NCBI GenBank assembly: GCA_964017065.1
Contig: OZ024792.1
Span: 7,435,754 to 7,499,753, forward strand
Reading direction: 5' to 3'
Origin: Haliclona indistincta
Taxonomy: Eukaryota; Porifera; Demospongiae; Haplosclerida; Chalinidae
Length of the DNA stretch: 64,000 nt
A program made the position numbers and the translations under genes. Shown here piece by piece: positions 1 to 13,471 of the stretch (position 1 is the stretch's first letter; each line of letters starts with the position of its first letter). The notes beneath the pieces are model-generated. The model saw only the letters and a list, made by a program, of their open reading frames with translations, had not been told where the DNA came from and made no database searches.

Positions 1-32
1 AAAACGTGCTGGAAGCAGTCGAAAACTGCGAA

Positions 33-3000
33 ATGGCCGTTGAGCAGACGATCGGCGACGATGAGAAGATTCTATACGACATCTTAGTTCCCGAGGAGTG
101 GGCCGAGAAGACCACCGTACTGGTGAGAATGAAACGAATGCGGATCTTGTTGTTCACACACAATACACCCATTGTATATACCTCAGGAAGATGGCAATCA
201 CAAATCACTGATGAGACTTATCACAGCCACTGCCGGAGGTATGCACAATGCGTTCTGCAGCTGCAGTTTCCCTCTCTTTTTTAAAGCATTTTCCAGAGTC
301 TCCAAAACCATCGTCAATCCACTCAAGTGAGCACAGCTGAAGACACAGGGTGTTAAAAATCTTTTTTCATAATCTCAGATCCCTGGGCACTGCTCCTCCA
401 CCCCCAGCCTCTCTCACTAGCATCATCAATGCCAGGTTACCATGGCAACTTATAATGAGCAGGTAATCGTATCTTGGTCAATGGAACGTGTAAAATTGTT
501 CTGCTGTTTGTAGGGATGGTCGTCAACTAGCTGTAGTCCAGGATGATCGTGTCGAAATCAGGTAATCCTTTAGTACTTGTTATACTACTGTGCTGTGTGT
601 GACATAGGTCACTGTTGGATCAGTTTGAGGTAGCCAGAGTGACATTCTCAGGTAAGACCAGTTGGATCATCTGTGTCTGCTATTATGGCTATTCTCAGTT
701 GGTCCTGATCTGATGCCTCAATGGAGAAGAGCAGTGTGGAATGCATTGGGAACAGAACTAGCATTTGCTGCAAGGTCAGAACACTGGTATACTGTATCAG
801 ACTTGAATTTCTCTATGCTACAGCACTGGTGTAGTGTCTGTGTGGTCACACATGGGACAATGCCTACACAGAATGCCTGATACGGGAGCAACTGAAGGAT
901 TGCAAGAAGCAGTGGCTGGTCTCAGCTTTGTAACCTCTTCTAGCGCTAAGCTGCATGGAGCGCCAGAGGAAGATGAAGACCAAGCTGATGAGAAGAGGTA
1001 AGGGCGGGTACACAAATGTCAACTATATTATATTTTGTACATTTCAGGCTTTTACTGGTTATGAACTACGGAGCAGTATTGAATACGTATCATCTTATGT
1101 GAGTAGACCTATACATAGAGTGTTGTCTATGTATCACCGCTTTGTGCCTACATGTAGTCCTGGTGTCTCTAAACCATTGTGCCTGCATTGTGTCAGCTTG
1201 CTGGACTACTATCCCAGTGGAGTAGGAGCTATGGAGTATCACTCTGAAATTCTCATTGTTGCTGGCTGGTGTGAACAGCAAGATGGAGGTAAGAGCTACG
1301 AGACTGCTGTGGAGGTTCTACTAACTGTGTGTGTAGACGCTCCTCTTGTAAGTGGCTGGAAGCTGCAGAGCGATTCTCCATACTGGACTCCTCTTCCTGG
1401 TCAGAGGATTAGCCCAGTGAGTGATTGGTTGGTGTCGAGTGGTGATCTTTGTCATTTTTAAAGAAACGCAAGAGTGTGATTTCAGCAATATTGAACTGCC
1501 CACGGAGTCACCCTAACAAGGTCGGTAGTTATGCTGAACTAGTTCTATTGTGATGTTTACATGCAGGAGTGGGTCTTCACAATGGCTGTTAGTCCCAATG
1601 GTGACAGGCTGGCTACAATCAGTATCTCAGGACAACTCACAATCTGGAACCTTCCCTCTCTCACAGTAATGAAGACATGTCTACCTGATGAACTGGTACA
1701 GTGTAGCTACAAGTATTGTACTTTACTCAACCTTGCTCCACATAGCCATGGTCTTCATCAAAATCTAAAGGTCAGTTAAAGAACAATATTTCCTTCTTTA
1801 TCTGAATAAGTATGCATTCTACTTAGCTAGTAAGTCTGTCTAGTGAGCTAGTAAGTCTGTCTAGTGAGCAAGTATCTTTACGGCAGACTGGATTAGGTTG
1901 TAATGCTTTGCTACTGCCATAAACTGCTTGCTAGAGTACTTTGCCCGGACAGCCTGCTGCTTGCTCTGTGGAACGTTCTGTACTATCTCAGCCATTTTCT
2001 TTACACACGGCATAAGTTCCCCTTGTGTGTAGCCAGCATGAAACTCAGTCCTTGCCGTCTATATAAAAAAGAAGGAATTTCTCACACTCTTACATTAGTA
2101 CTTACCCAGTCTTTGGTGTCGTATATCTTGATTGAAAAGTACAGAGCAGCAGCAGCTTGTTGTGACGGGAGATACTGTAGCATTGTGTAGTCCTGTAGGC
2201 ACAGCTCCATCAGGAACTTACCCATTGTGTGCATCTTGGGGGGTACCTTATACACATTGAAAAATTATGGTTACTGTGTGAGTGAGCTCTTACTTTCACT
2301 ATCTTGGAGAGGCGTCTAAGGAATTGTAGTGGTGACGGTGCTCCCAGACGATAGTCCACTTCTCTCAACATATCTCTCTCCATTTGCCTCACCTCTGCTC
2401 TTGTGTAGGTGTCTAACGATATGTGTACGAAATCCGTTATCTCTGGGGCATAGATCTCCTCGTATTTGCTAGCAATAAGCATTGCTGTGATAGCTACCAG
2501 CTGAATGGTATTCTTTGTGACCTCACATATCTATGAAAAGAAGTAACGTGTCAGTAGCTACGATTGGCTATAGGTATTACTGAGAGGTATCTGTCCATGA
2601 TTGAGACTGTGAGATAGAGTGTTTCGTTCATTAGCCTGAACTTCAGATGGACTTGTACCAGCCAGTCGACCAGAACGCATCTCATCTTGGCATTCAGTTC
2701 GGTCTGTCTCACTTCCATGTAGTCAGATTCAGGAGCCAATTCTCTCTACATGTGAATGTCATGGTGGTTCTTTAGTTAGGCTTTGTTGCTTACCTCTAGT
2801 TCTCTTAGATAGCAGAATATTTCCTTCACATATTCAGTACAGTAGAAAGGGTTGTCTCTATTCTCAGCATCCACGTCCTCCCTCTCTATCTCCTTCACTT
2901 GATTGAGTTTAACCATGAGAAGTTTGGCTATGTAGTCAATGTTGTCTTCAAGCTTAGCAGACGGCTTCTGGTCAGCTTCAGGTATCAGTACATTGGTTGT

Positions 3001-6000
3001 TCCTGTGCTTACAATGCTCACTGACTTCTTCTTTAGAGGCAAGGCAACACTTTTCTGAAAAACAATGCTATATAAAATTAGAGCAGATAGAACTTTCCTT
3101 ACCTTTACCACTGTCTTCTGAATGTAACCAGCAGCTGTGGGCTGGGCAACCTTCTGCCTCAGTTTTAGCTTCCTGGCTTCTCCCATTGCTGTGACTTTCT
3201 ACAATGCAAAATACTGGTCAACTACTATATCTGTTGCTCTCTAGCCTCCATTACATGAGACACACTATAGCTGTTGCTCTCTAGCCTCCATTACGTGAGA
3301 CACACTATAGCTGTTGCTCTCTAGCCTCCATTGCATGAGACACACTATAGCTGTTGCTCTCTAGCCTCCATTACATGAGACACACTATATCTGTTGCTCT
3401 CTAGCCTCCATTACATGAGACACTATAGCTGTTGCTCTCTAGCCTCCATTACATGAGACACACTATAGCTGTTGCTGAATACATTGTGGTTTACTGACCT
3501 GAGTGGTTCTTGAGGTAGCCATTCTGGACACAGAGGACTCTGGGTTCTTGACTGAAACTGTTCAGTAGGCTGCAATCTGAATTTCAAAATTTCGTACAGT
3601 ACTTTACTCCAATTTTAGAATTAGACACTACTGTGTAATTTGGCGGGCTGTAATCTGATTGGCTGCATAGAAATTTCAACTTTTCATTCTGTTGTCAAAA
3701 TAGGAGCCATTCTTCCAGTGGAGGTATCTTGGTGGTCGAATGAGGTCAGTGACAATGCTCCCATGTTAACAGCTGTACAATGTGGTATTGTACTACAGGC
3801 ATTGATAGTTGCTAACTCATCATCTGAAGTAACAGTGCCCAGTGTTAGCTCAATGATGAATCTACTGGGGCTGTCTCCTGAACCAGGGTTCAGCATTACG
3901 CCATCACATGCACAGCAGTTCCTTATGCTGGAGGTAAGTGAGGCTGATAGCACTGAGCAGTAGAGAGTGCTATCACTCACACAGTGTCAGAGCGAGGTTC
4001 GAGTTATTGCCCAGAGAAGGTTGCTGCCCTCCTTCAGTGATGACAGCAGAGAGGAGAGTGATGGTGTAGATGGAGAACTAGAGGATGAAGATGATAAGAT
4101 TAGCGAGAAGGCGTCAAGCACTCTACTGGCGTCAGCTTCACGAATATCAACATCCATTGCTAAACCGGTACTGCAGTGGAATGTACTGCCATTATAACCA
4201 CTCTCTGTGCACAACAGGTCTTGTATTTTATCACAGAGTGGGACCAGTATAGACCACTAAAGAAAAAACAAAAGTGTGTTCACATAATGGAGGTTATAAT
4301 AGTTGTGTTTGTGTGTGTTTGTAGGAAGCTGTGTCACAGCTATCGTTTGATCTGCCTCAAGGCAATGGCTCCTGAGGAGTGCTACGAGAGAAAGGTTACT
4401 CACATGTGTGCTGTTTCAAGCAAACCTTCTCTTGTTTTATAAAAGATGGCTAACCAAGAGTATGGCGAGGCACTGGAGCTAGCTAGACGATACGAACTGG
4501 ACTGCGACCTGGTGTATCAGAGACAATGGCAGCAATCTCTACCAGTCACTGTGGCCGGTATTGAAGACTACCTGGTACGGTGCAATGCTAATATTTAGCT
4601 AATGTTGTTTAACTCATCTCATCACAGTCACACATCAGTAAGATATCATGGGTGCTTCAAGAGTGTGTTCACTGTGTAGCCCGGGACTTTCTCACCATGA
4701 GAGAGCTGCTGCTGTACGGTCAACATGTCTCCTCCTTCAGGTCAGGAGTGCAGTGAGTGAGGGAGTGAGCGAGTGAGTGAGTGAGTGAGTGAGTGAGTGA
4801 GTGAGTGTATCTCAATGGTGCTGCAGGAAGCTGAAAGCGACCGGACTGCTGGCAGCAGACGAGTATGAACCACTGGAGGAGGATAGTGACTGTAGCAGTG
4901 ATGAAGAGGAGCCTAGCATGGAACAAGCTGTGCGTGATATAAAGGCTCTTGAAAGGTCACCTCTGATTATAGTGCCTCCGTGTGATGCTCATTATCACCA
5001 TCACACAGGTTGTCTGAAGAGCTGATGTTGATATTCAGTTGTCGGAGAGAAATCCTCACTTATCTCGATCGTCTGAACACATACGAGGTCAGTGTTGTTT
5101 TTGCAGCGATGTTACTTTCTTGTCTATGTAGGCTATTCTTGGCGGTCCTGTTGCAGCTGACGATAAATATGATCCTGCCTTCTTTGAGCTGTTCCGCAAG
5201 GAGGACATCACGAAGACAGCTGTTAAATTCGCTCAGGTTTGCTCGAGTCAGCCAACACTCCAATAAATGCTCTACTACTCTCTAGGATGGTAACCATCAG
5301 GCCGTGGAGACTCTATTTAATCTCCATGGTGACGTGGTCCTTCCTCATAGGTGGGTACTAGTTAGATGATATTATGTATTGTTATTTTCTTGCAGACTAC
5401 CTATATTATCGTGTTTCCCCGAGACACTCCATCCTGATTGCTACTCTTCATTGCTGCCGATATATGAATCGCAGCTTGACGGTGATGATTGTGGCGCGAT
5501 GGAGGAATGGGAAGGCAAGGAGCCAAGGTCTATGGACTGGGTGGAGCATCCGGACATCAGGTGAGTGAGCGATGTGTGAGCTAGGGAACTGTGTCACTGG
5601 AACTGCAGGAGAATGTACTCGATAGGAAGACAGTCGTCCATCACTGGTGGAGAGTTTATTTACGACGAGACTCCTCATTGGCGGCAATACAATGTGTAAG
5701 CTACCATTAAACACGTACGTCTTATTTGATGCAAATTTTTTTATTCAGTTCACCCGTTACTGGAGATTTGCTGACTCACTGGTACTGTGAGAGAGCTTGT
5801 GAAATTGAGAAATTCTCGGGGCAGGTGACTTGGTTGTGTGTGTCTGTGTTGGTTGTACTCTCGAGTCCTCAGGTTGATAATAGTCTTGGTCTGATAGTCC
5901 GTGGAATGAGCAACAATGTTCAGGTTTGGTAGAGACAAGCTCACTTGTATCATGTGACATGTGCGTGCCTCAGGGTCTGGATAGCTTGTGCCATAGTCTC

Positions 6001-8015
6001 AAGACACTTCATTCTCTGGTATACTTTGTGAGTGGAACCCTCATTAGTGCACACACTGACACTGCCTTCTCTTCAAGTGTAACGTGGACACTCACTTCAA
6101 CCTGTCTAGACTACAAGCTATGTCTAACATCGAGATTCTTCAACTTCTAATGAAAGATGTAAGCCATAACTCTGCTAAGTTTAGTTCTACTGTCATTGTT
6201 GCTTCCAGGTAGAGATTGAGCAGTTTGTGAGTCACTTTAGTGAGCATGCTCGGCCGTTTCTTGAGCGTGTTAGTAGCCGAGCCTCGTACCCACTGCTAGA
6301 GGAGTACATGGTGTTAGTAGCTAAGGTACTAGCAGCCATTGTTGTATTGCATATGTTCCTCATCACTGTAGGACGACCTCAGACCATGTAGAGACATAAT
6401 ACGAGCCTCACGCAACAAGGTTCTGCTGCATAATGTATTATTGTGCATTATGACGGTTTGTGTGCTCAGGGAACAGCTCTTGAACTCTCAGTAGAAGAGA
6501 GAATGTCTCTGGGGCTCAAATGCATATTTAGTTGTGAAAGGTACTAGGTCCATTTGATAGCACGTGCTCACATGCTGTGTACAGATCTGATCAACTGGAC
6601 GAAGCTGACGCTGTATTCGAGTGCATGCCCGTCAGCAGCGCTCAACTGTAAGCGATTGTTAGTTAGTGATGGTAAGATACTTGTGTCAACAGTCAACAAG
6701 GAGAGTTGTCCAAGCTGCATCAGGAACTGGATGAGCTAGAGGATTACTTGAAGTAAGAAGAACCCTTTGCTCAACTGTGTCTTGATATAATCGGCGTTTC
6801 TCAGAGCTGTAGATATACTTCGATCGTACGATGTGTACAAACCAATCCACTATATCAGAGACATTAAGGTTGGTATAAAATTATTTTTTTTCATGAGTCC
6901 AGTGTGTTGTGTGCAGGTCAGTAGTGAGAAAGTGGAGCAGCTGTTAGTGAAAATAACCAGAACAGCTGCTAAAAAGTATGTTCTAATAATATCACAGTGA
7001 GCTGACATTATTATTGTTTAGGAAACCACCCCTGACCCAGTCTGGCTGGAGGAGTCTACTACAGCACCTCATCACACTCCAGAGCACGGTGTTCTCCTGT
7101 ATAGAGCTGTCTGTCTGCTACCAAGCAAGTGAACGCCACGCAAGCACACACACTCGTCACTCCCACACTCACTCAGATATTCGCTGAGAGTCTGTTATGC
7201 TCAGGCAGTTTGGACAACATATCATTTGCTGAACAAACACTCACGACGTCCTTGTCTTCTGAGCCAACCACTAGTGGATTTACCTACTCTCTTCCGTACA
7301 CTAAATCAATCACTGTGCTGGTCAAAGCCGCTCAAGAATACTTCAACTCAGCCTCTAGTCCTGCAGACGAGACCATTAAACTAGCAAAGTAAAACTATTA
7401 TAATGCACTAAATATACATATACATTGTGTACAGGTATTGCCTATCATTGGTCGAGGAAGAGCATCCTGACATAATATCCGAACTCAATCTCATCGCTTC
7501 TCTGGGCATCCTCAGTGACTTTGGGATCACCATCCTTCCTGTGCAAGGTACAAGCTCCATGTCGCAATATGGCACATTACTATCGTCATCTCTTGTAGTA
7601 AGATTGTGTGATAATAAACTGGACCTTATTCGACAAGTACTGGACTCCTCTGCTACTGCTTACAAAAAATACATCAAGGTGACCCAGTCAAATTATTGCT
7701 GGTTGTCTCGTCATTTTTTGTTGCTGTAGGTTTTCAAACTGTCGTATCTGTTGGGACTGAGTTTAGAACCAGTCACATCTATTGAAGATATCATGAGTTT
7801 AGCGACCATTTCTGAAGGACTGGGGCATACTATCATAGTCTCTACACTGTCAGCTATACAGGTAAGTTTAAATTGTATTTTTAAGGTTTGATTTTTCTCC
7901 GTTTTTGTCAGAATGCTGATTTTAGACTTGCTATAAAGTTGTGCAATGTCCTTGTTCACAGTCAGTTTGCTGATGCATGGGAGGTGTGCAGGTGAGTGGG
8001 TCAGTCTGGTGACAT

Positions 8016-8065
<50 letters not shown>

Positions 8066-10904
8066 TCCAGTAACCTTGCTGTTTGCGATCAGTTTGAAAA
8101 CCTTGATGCAAGACTATCTCTGCTTGATTTTTCTCTCTGTCATTGCCCTCTGGATAGTCTTCAGCACTTGCTAGCTGAGAAGAAAGCTCTACAGATGAAG
8201 GTACTATTGGAATCTTGACAGTGCGTGTGACATGAAGGACTCTATAGGCAATGTATATGGACTGTAGTCAGTTGCATCAGAAACAGTGGAGAGGAGCAGA
8301 GGAAGGTATAACAGGGATTGCTGCTGGAGTTGTAGGGAAGAGCTCGCTGGCTGTTAGAGACATCATGTCACGCGGTGCTGGAGCTGTCGGCTCACTCGAT
8401 GTCAGGGATATCGTATCACGTAGCGCTGGTGCGGTGGGCTCGCTGGATGTCAGAGATATCGTATCACGTAGTGCTGGAGCTGTCGGCTCGCTGGATGTTA
8501 GGGGCATAGTATCACGCAGCACTGGAGCAGTTCAGCAGCTGATGGGGCAAAGGTATAGCGACTGTGTTTGACGATATACTCTTTGTGGTCACTCTTTAGA
8601 CAAACTGACAAGAAGGACGCTGACAGGATCATGAAGGAGTGCATCGAAGGGTTGTTGAAAATGAGCTCAGCTCAGCAGCTCTCTGTGACTGGTCCTCTGG
8701 AGCTAAAACTGGTCTACCATTCATTCTATACACCACTTATGGTACTGTTCGGTTATCCATATACCCTTGTATTTAAATTTCTCTGTCAGAAGTTGTCACT
8801 TAAGAGCAATGACAGCTGTTATATACAACAAGCTCTGTTGAGAGTACTGGCTACTCACACTACCAGTAGTGAGGATACTCAAGACATGTCTAATGGTAAC
8901 AATATGCTGCTCTACTCTACTCATGCACTTTGTTGCTGTACAGCTATGATCCAGTTAGCACGGCAGCATGTTGATATGGACGTTTTACTCTTCATCGGTT
9001 ATATACTCTCTCTACCAGCTGTTAGTATAGAGCCATTCTTTGTATTGCTTATCCTAATGTTTTGCACCATAGCCTGAGGATGGTCAGGAGCTATTCTCAA
9101 TGCTTGCTCCTACTAAGTTGACGTATCTGATGGCCGAGTATATCTTCAGCCTTCACTTGTACGCTGGTAATTGTACCGATCTACACAGCCAGTGAGTGAG
9201 TCATTGGTGTGTAGACCAGCTGACTATATGATACCCTAGACCACACCCATATGAGCACTGCCCAGTGTCACTGATAGAGCACGTGCTGTCTCATGTGATG
9301 AGTAGCGATGAATCCGATTGGCCGGATAGTCAGCAAGCTATGGTAGCACTATTGAAGCACTATCGTAACCTACTGGAAGACCACCAGCAAGCGACTACAC
9401 TGGAGCAACTAAGACTAGGTTAATATGGTACCATAGTGTTCATGACCATCTTGTTCCAGGTATTGATGTTCAGAGATTTTTTAACGACGCTGGATACAAA
9501 AGAGATAAAATTCTCACACTGTCGAGGTTAGTTGCGGTTTTGTTGTGATTCAAATTTTCTATGTTGCTATAGGAACGAGAGTCTGTCTGTGTTCAACACA
9601 GCTCTGTCACTGGCTAGGAGGCATGGTGTATCAGAATGGGAGGTTTGTGTATCACAGCTTGACCAGTTACTGACTGTGGGAAAGTGAGCTTAATATTATA
9701 ACGCACACCAAGCTCTGTGTGTGTGATCCACTGTTAGGCTGAACGCTCACGAAGTGCAGCAGAAGATCAGCGAGAGAGACATGATGAAACATCTCCTCAA
9801 GCAGCCTCAAATGGTGAACTAGCTCCTGCTCACACTCAACCGTGATTCAGGTTCCATCTTCTCTGTAGACAGCAGACAGGCTTGCTTCCAGTGTCTACCC
9901 AAAGCTACCTAAAGCTAACTATGGGATATTCTTTCAGTTCTTCACGTTCCTTCAGTGGTGTATTGAGAAGGGAGCCAATGTCACTGGACTATCTGAACAG
10001 GTGGTACTAAAGCTGAACATACGAAAGTTGATATTTGGATTCTGTTGTATAGTCATCCATCTCGATTGAAGCTCACTTGAAACTGCTGAAGAAGTTGAAG
10101 TCAGCAATCAGAGGTTAGCCTACCCTGCTCACGGCTGACGGACTCAGACACATGTGCAGGTGTGGACTATAGACAGCTTGTATCAGGACAGGACCCACTA
10201 TCTCAGCTCGTGCCTGCTCTCACTTCATCTAACGTCCACTCAGTAGCTAAACTTGCCTCCTTAGTTCCACTAAAGGTAAAATCATGTGAAATTTGAAACC
10301 ATTTTGCTGTTTGTACCACAGGGCTCTGAGTATCTTGCTGCGGATATGGTGTTCCGAGTCTTTGCTGAAAACTTGTTCTGGGATGGAGGCACCAAACTAG
10401 AGAACCCATCATCAACTGTAAGCAGCTCATTGTCTGATCAATGTGTGGTCACGTTGTACGCTATAGTCCGGCTGGGCTCACTGTTTGGAGTCTTGTCATG
10501 ACTACATTGTAAAGCTGGGACCAGAACAACTCCATTCGTTTATCAAAAATGTGGTGTTTTCTGAAAAATCCCTTAAGGTGACAGTCTGTGTGTGTCTGTT
10601 ACACTGTGTTGACTATTGCTGTAGTTGGCTATGGAGACACGACTGGAGTTGCTGAAGAGATTAGAGAGAACTTGTAGTCGTAGGAAATCGTCTGAAGAAT
10701 CTGACCAAGCAATGTATGTCATTTGAGTGTAAAATAACGGATCACTTTGATTGTATACAATGCTGTGCGTGTGGATGATTTGGTATTTTGTTTAGTCTAG
10801 CATTCAGCATTGTTCTTGATCAAGTTCACGGCTGTCAAAAACACATTGCTGTGATGCCCAGTCTAACGAGACCAACGACAGTGGAGATGGTACACTCACA
10901 CTCA

Positions 10905-10939
<35 letters not shown>

Positions 10940-13120
10940 TCACTCACACACACACACACACACACATGCTCACCATCGATTGCCTCCAATCACACAGAGC
11001 AAGTGGGACCAAGTATTGGATCAGTTCTACCTCTCCTTATCAAAGTCTGATATGGTCAGTTTAAATAAATCATCCTTCTCGTGATTACCTATTTTTTCTT
11101 AGATCCAAGAGCTTGCTTTGTCCATGTGCTGTGACAGCTTCCCTCTCGTGTCAGTAGAGAGAGTGCTCTCACTTGCTAACTCAGTCACACCACACTCTCT
11201 GTCATTGTGTGAGGTGGTCAAGTCCACACTCCTGAAGCTCCTAGATGACATCAGGTATGATAGCTATGCAGTTTAATTTGTCATGACGTGATAATCTGAT
11301 TTTCTCACATTTTAGTAGCTCTCCAGACAGTTCCACTCAGAAACATTTGTCTGGTCTCATTTTGGTTATAGCAATGTATCAGACAGCAAAGTGAGTATTA
11401 GGGATCATTATTGTGTGCTCATTATAGCATGCTGGTTAGCACGACTGGGAAGCATGCCATTACTGTGTGCCCTGGAGATGTGGGCCTGTTAGCAAGTTTG
11501 TAGTGCATAAGATCAATGATTAAAGCCTCTTGTATGTATTCAAAAAACATGTGGTAGCAAGTTGGTTCACATGTAACCATGAGTGTTGTTGATAGCAATG
11601 ATGGTCTATTAGAGATTGTATCACCTCTCTCAGGGGCAGCGAAGCACAAGTGACCAGCTCTGATGTAATGGAGGTCACTAGAGAGTTCTGCAGCGATACC
11701 AGCAGATCGCCTGAGAGCAAGAGAACCTTGCTGGACATACTCAATCAGGTGAGACCGTCACTGTAACAAAGGCAGCTAGCTCGAGTCGCATGTATGAAAT
11801 GTACTAATGTGTGTTGTTGATTTACTTAGTTGTTGTACATGTGTGTCTATGTTTATCCTGTTGTATAGCACTTATCACTTTCTGCTGAAGACTACAATAC
11901 CTTGCTGTTACTACAATCACACTCCATACTCACTAACCAGTTCAAGACTGAGGTTGGTCTGATATGACTAACTTTACGATGTCTTGTGTAAATCATTTTT
12001 CTCACTCCAGTTAACAGTTGATGCTCTGTCTTCACCTGACGATCAGCGACACTGCTTCATGACATTACTTGATCAAGCAACCACTGCTGAGCAGTTGGAT
12101 ACACTGGTCGTGCTGCTGGAGTCCTGGCCCAAATCAGGGTGAGTCAGCAGGCTTGTCAAATAGCAAGTGTTGTACGACTTGAGCAGTTTAGTTTATCGTA
12201 TGTTGTGTTTCTGTAGTGTTATGTTAGCCGAGTGCTGGTCTAGGTTACTGGAGGAACTGGTATCTCAGCATCCACTGGGAGCTGATAGGATGCTCACTGT
12301 TAGAGCTGGGCTGAGGAACTTGAGTGAAACAGTAAGTGGTTGCTAAGGGCGTATCCAGATTTGAACGAGGCAGTGTCAAACAAAATTTGTGGTTTTGACA
12401 ACCTATCCCGGAGATTATGAATTTTGTTAGTGGTATAATATAAAATTATAGTAAAGCAAAATGCTATGGTTGAACACTCCTCCCTCTTGTGTCCACAACA
12501 CTTGTGCTTGTGTGCTCTGATCTTGCATAACACGCTCATTAGCACTGCTATAATTACCTGTGAACATCCATCCTGTTCATTGCCTAGGTTGATGAACAGC
12601 TGTACTGCATTCTCAAGGCTAGCAGGGTTCATGCCTTACAGCTTGCTCTAATATCCTCAAACCACTCCTTACTGACTGAGTCGAGAACCATCATAAAAGA
12701 AGAGGTATGTAACCAGTAATACAAACCCATGTGTACGCGAGTCCTTCCCTTTGTGTGCAGGATTGTAGTAATCCCACCACCCTGGAGCTAGTTGTGTTGC
12801 AAGGACAAGCTCCTGTGTATCTGTCTACTCCTTTGTATACCCACTTGTGCTTATATTTGAGAGACACGGTAGATGTCAGTCGTCTGAACGTGCCTCTCCT
12901 GACACGATTGCTTGGTTGCTGTGCTCAAGATCTCGAAGTCAAGCTAGCGGTGAACTCACCTTGGGACCGAGTCATCAAGGTCGCTCAGCAGCTGTACGAT
13001 GCAGGGAGACACTTAGAGGCAAGCTCCCTCCTGCTCTCCTCCCAACAATTCATGCCCTCTCTTTCCACCATTCCCTCTGCTATCAATGTGCTTACTAGGA
13101 CTCTTGAAAATCACAAATGA
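33..13120 (+). CDS. NBAS: NBAS (neuroblastoma-amplified sequence), whole multi-exon gene
   Basis: NBAS is a subunit of the NRZ (Dsl1-like) tether for Golgi-to-ER vesicles and also acts in nonsense-mediated decay. The ATG at 33 starts [20 protein letters not shown], matching the family start (EETILYDLLV). A WD-like N-terminal part follows, e.g. [17 protein letters not shown] near 512-563 and [20 protein letters not shown] near 1597-1656. Then come VSWWSNEV (about 3725), [20 protein letters not shown] (4477-4536), a helical Sec39 region (about 5000-9200) with [18 protein letters not shown] (7336-7389), and a C-terminus like the human one, [15 protein letters not shown], ending at a TAA at 13118-13120. 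Exons are mostly 60-250 bp and introns often about 50 bp. One intron (after 1695 to about 3700) hosts a cyclin B gene on the other strand. Not every exon border was fixed; the short linker just before 3700 is unresolved. Family assignment is very secure. Confidence 0.95.
1861..3522 (-). CDS. G2/mitotic cyclin B nested in an NBAS intron
   Basis: B-type cyclins activate CDK1 at mitosis. Read on the minus strand, exon 1 is 3522-3499 (MATSRTTQ), exon 2 starts at 3198, and the last exon is 2058-1861, ending ...VKILAH and TAG. The cyclin box is clear: [20 protein letters not shown], then [20 protein letters not shown] (MRAIL-type helix), then [20 protein letters not shown]. The C-terminal cyclin fold continues with [18 protein letters not shown] (about 2200-2150) and [18 protein letters not shown]. 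Intron phases join correctly at the exon borders checked, so it looks like a functional gene and not a retrocopy. Oddities: the N-terminal region is short, with no RxxL destruction box or KEN box that I can see, and intron 1 is largely a 40-bp minisatellite. B1 versus B3 subtype was not decided. Confidence 0.93.
3228..3477. repeat. 40-bp minisatellite in cyclin B intron 1
   Basis: About six head-to-tail copies of a 40-bp unit containing CTGTTGCTCTCTAGCCTCCA followed by TTAC(A/G)TGAGACACACTATAG. Copies differ by single bases and one is shortened by two bases. It fills most of the first intron of cyclin B and therefore also lies within the NBAS intron. Confidence 0.95.
4752..4806. repeat. (GAGT)n microsatellite in an NBAS intron
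   Basis: About twelve GAGT/GTGA units directly upstream of the acceptor of the NBAS exon that begins with the codons for [16 protein letters not shown]. Confidence 0.9.
7548..7598 (+). other. NBAS: 51-bp stop-free intron in NBAS
   Basis: Removing GT...AG at 7548-7598 joins ILPVQ to [11 protein letters not shown], matching the family sequence ILPLQVRLC. The intron is a multiple of three and has no stop codon in frame, so retention would add 17 residues without breaking the protein. Confidence 0.75.
8019..8062. repeat. (CT)n microsatellite in an NBAS intron
   Basis: An uninterrupted run of about 22 CT dinucleotides, forming the polypyrimidine stretch before the acceptor of the next NBAS exon. 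Confidence 0.95.
8350..8541 (+). repeat. NBAS: 48-bp coding tandem repeat in NBAS
   Basis: Four in-frame copies of a 16-residue unit of the form [16 protein letters not shown]. The first copy reads [16 protein letters not shown] and the last is degenerate ([16 protein letters not shown]). It falls in the weakly conserved linker of NBAS just after the Sec39 region, where human NBAS has an unrelated Thr-rich stretch. Confidence 0.9.
10895..10967. repeat. (AC)n / ACTC microsatellite in an NBAS intron
   Basis: An interrupted CA repeat with ACTC blocks between the NBAS exons at about 10800-10890 and about 10998-11055. Confidence 0.9.
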
Positions 13121-13471
13121 CAGAACATTTGACTTAGCATTTCTCATGATAAAAAACAACAATTTTAATGAGCTAAATGATGCATCTTAATCCAGTGTGT
13201 ACAACTGAATGTTTCTGACTAAATTCTCAGACTTGCATCTTCCATCAGAACTCAAAGTGCTTATCAGGTTCTGCTAATCTATTCTGATGTGCCTGCTGAA
13301 TGCAGGAGTTATAGTAGAGCTACAATGTCTATTCTAGTAGGTGTATAAAGCTAATGAGTTATAATGTCTGCTTTAATGACACACAGTTTATTTAAACATG
13401 CTCAGAACATGTAAATTAATACAAAATTACAGCTTTGAGAATTCTGTGTGTCTTACAAGTGATTATGAGTG
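13121..13471. other. Intergenic region between convergent NBAS and homeobox genes
   Basis: This holds both 3' UTRs. On the minus strand an AATAAA lies at about 13387-13392, a plausible poly(A) signal for the homeobox gene. No further gene or repeat was recognised. Confidence 0.6.

Noticed and set aside
6..32. NBAS coding upstream of 33
   Set aside because: The frame is open to the window edge, but the ATG at 33 matches the family N-terminus in position and sequence.
3228..3477. Possible CRISPR-like array
   Set aside because: Units are directly abutting 40-bp copies with no unique spacers; it is a minisatellite inside a eukaryotic intron.
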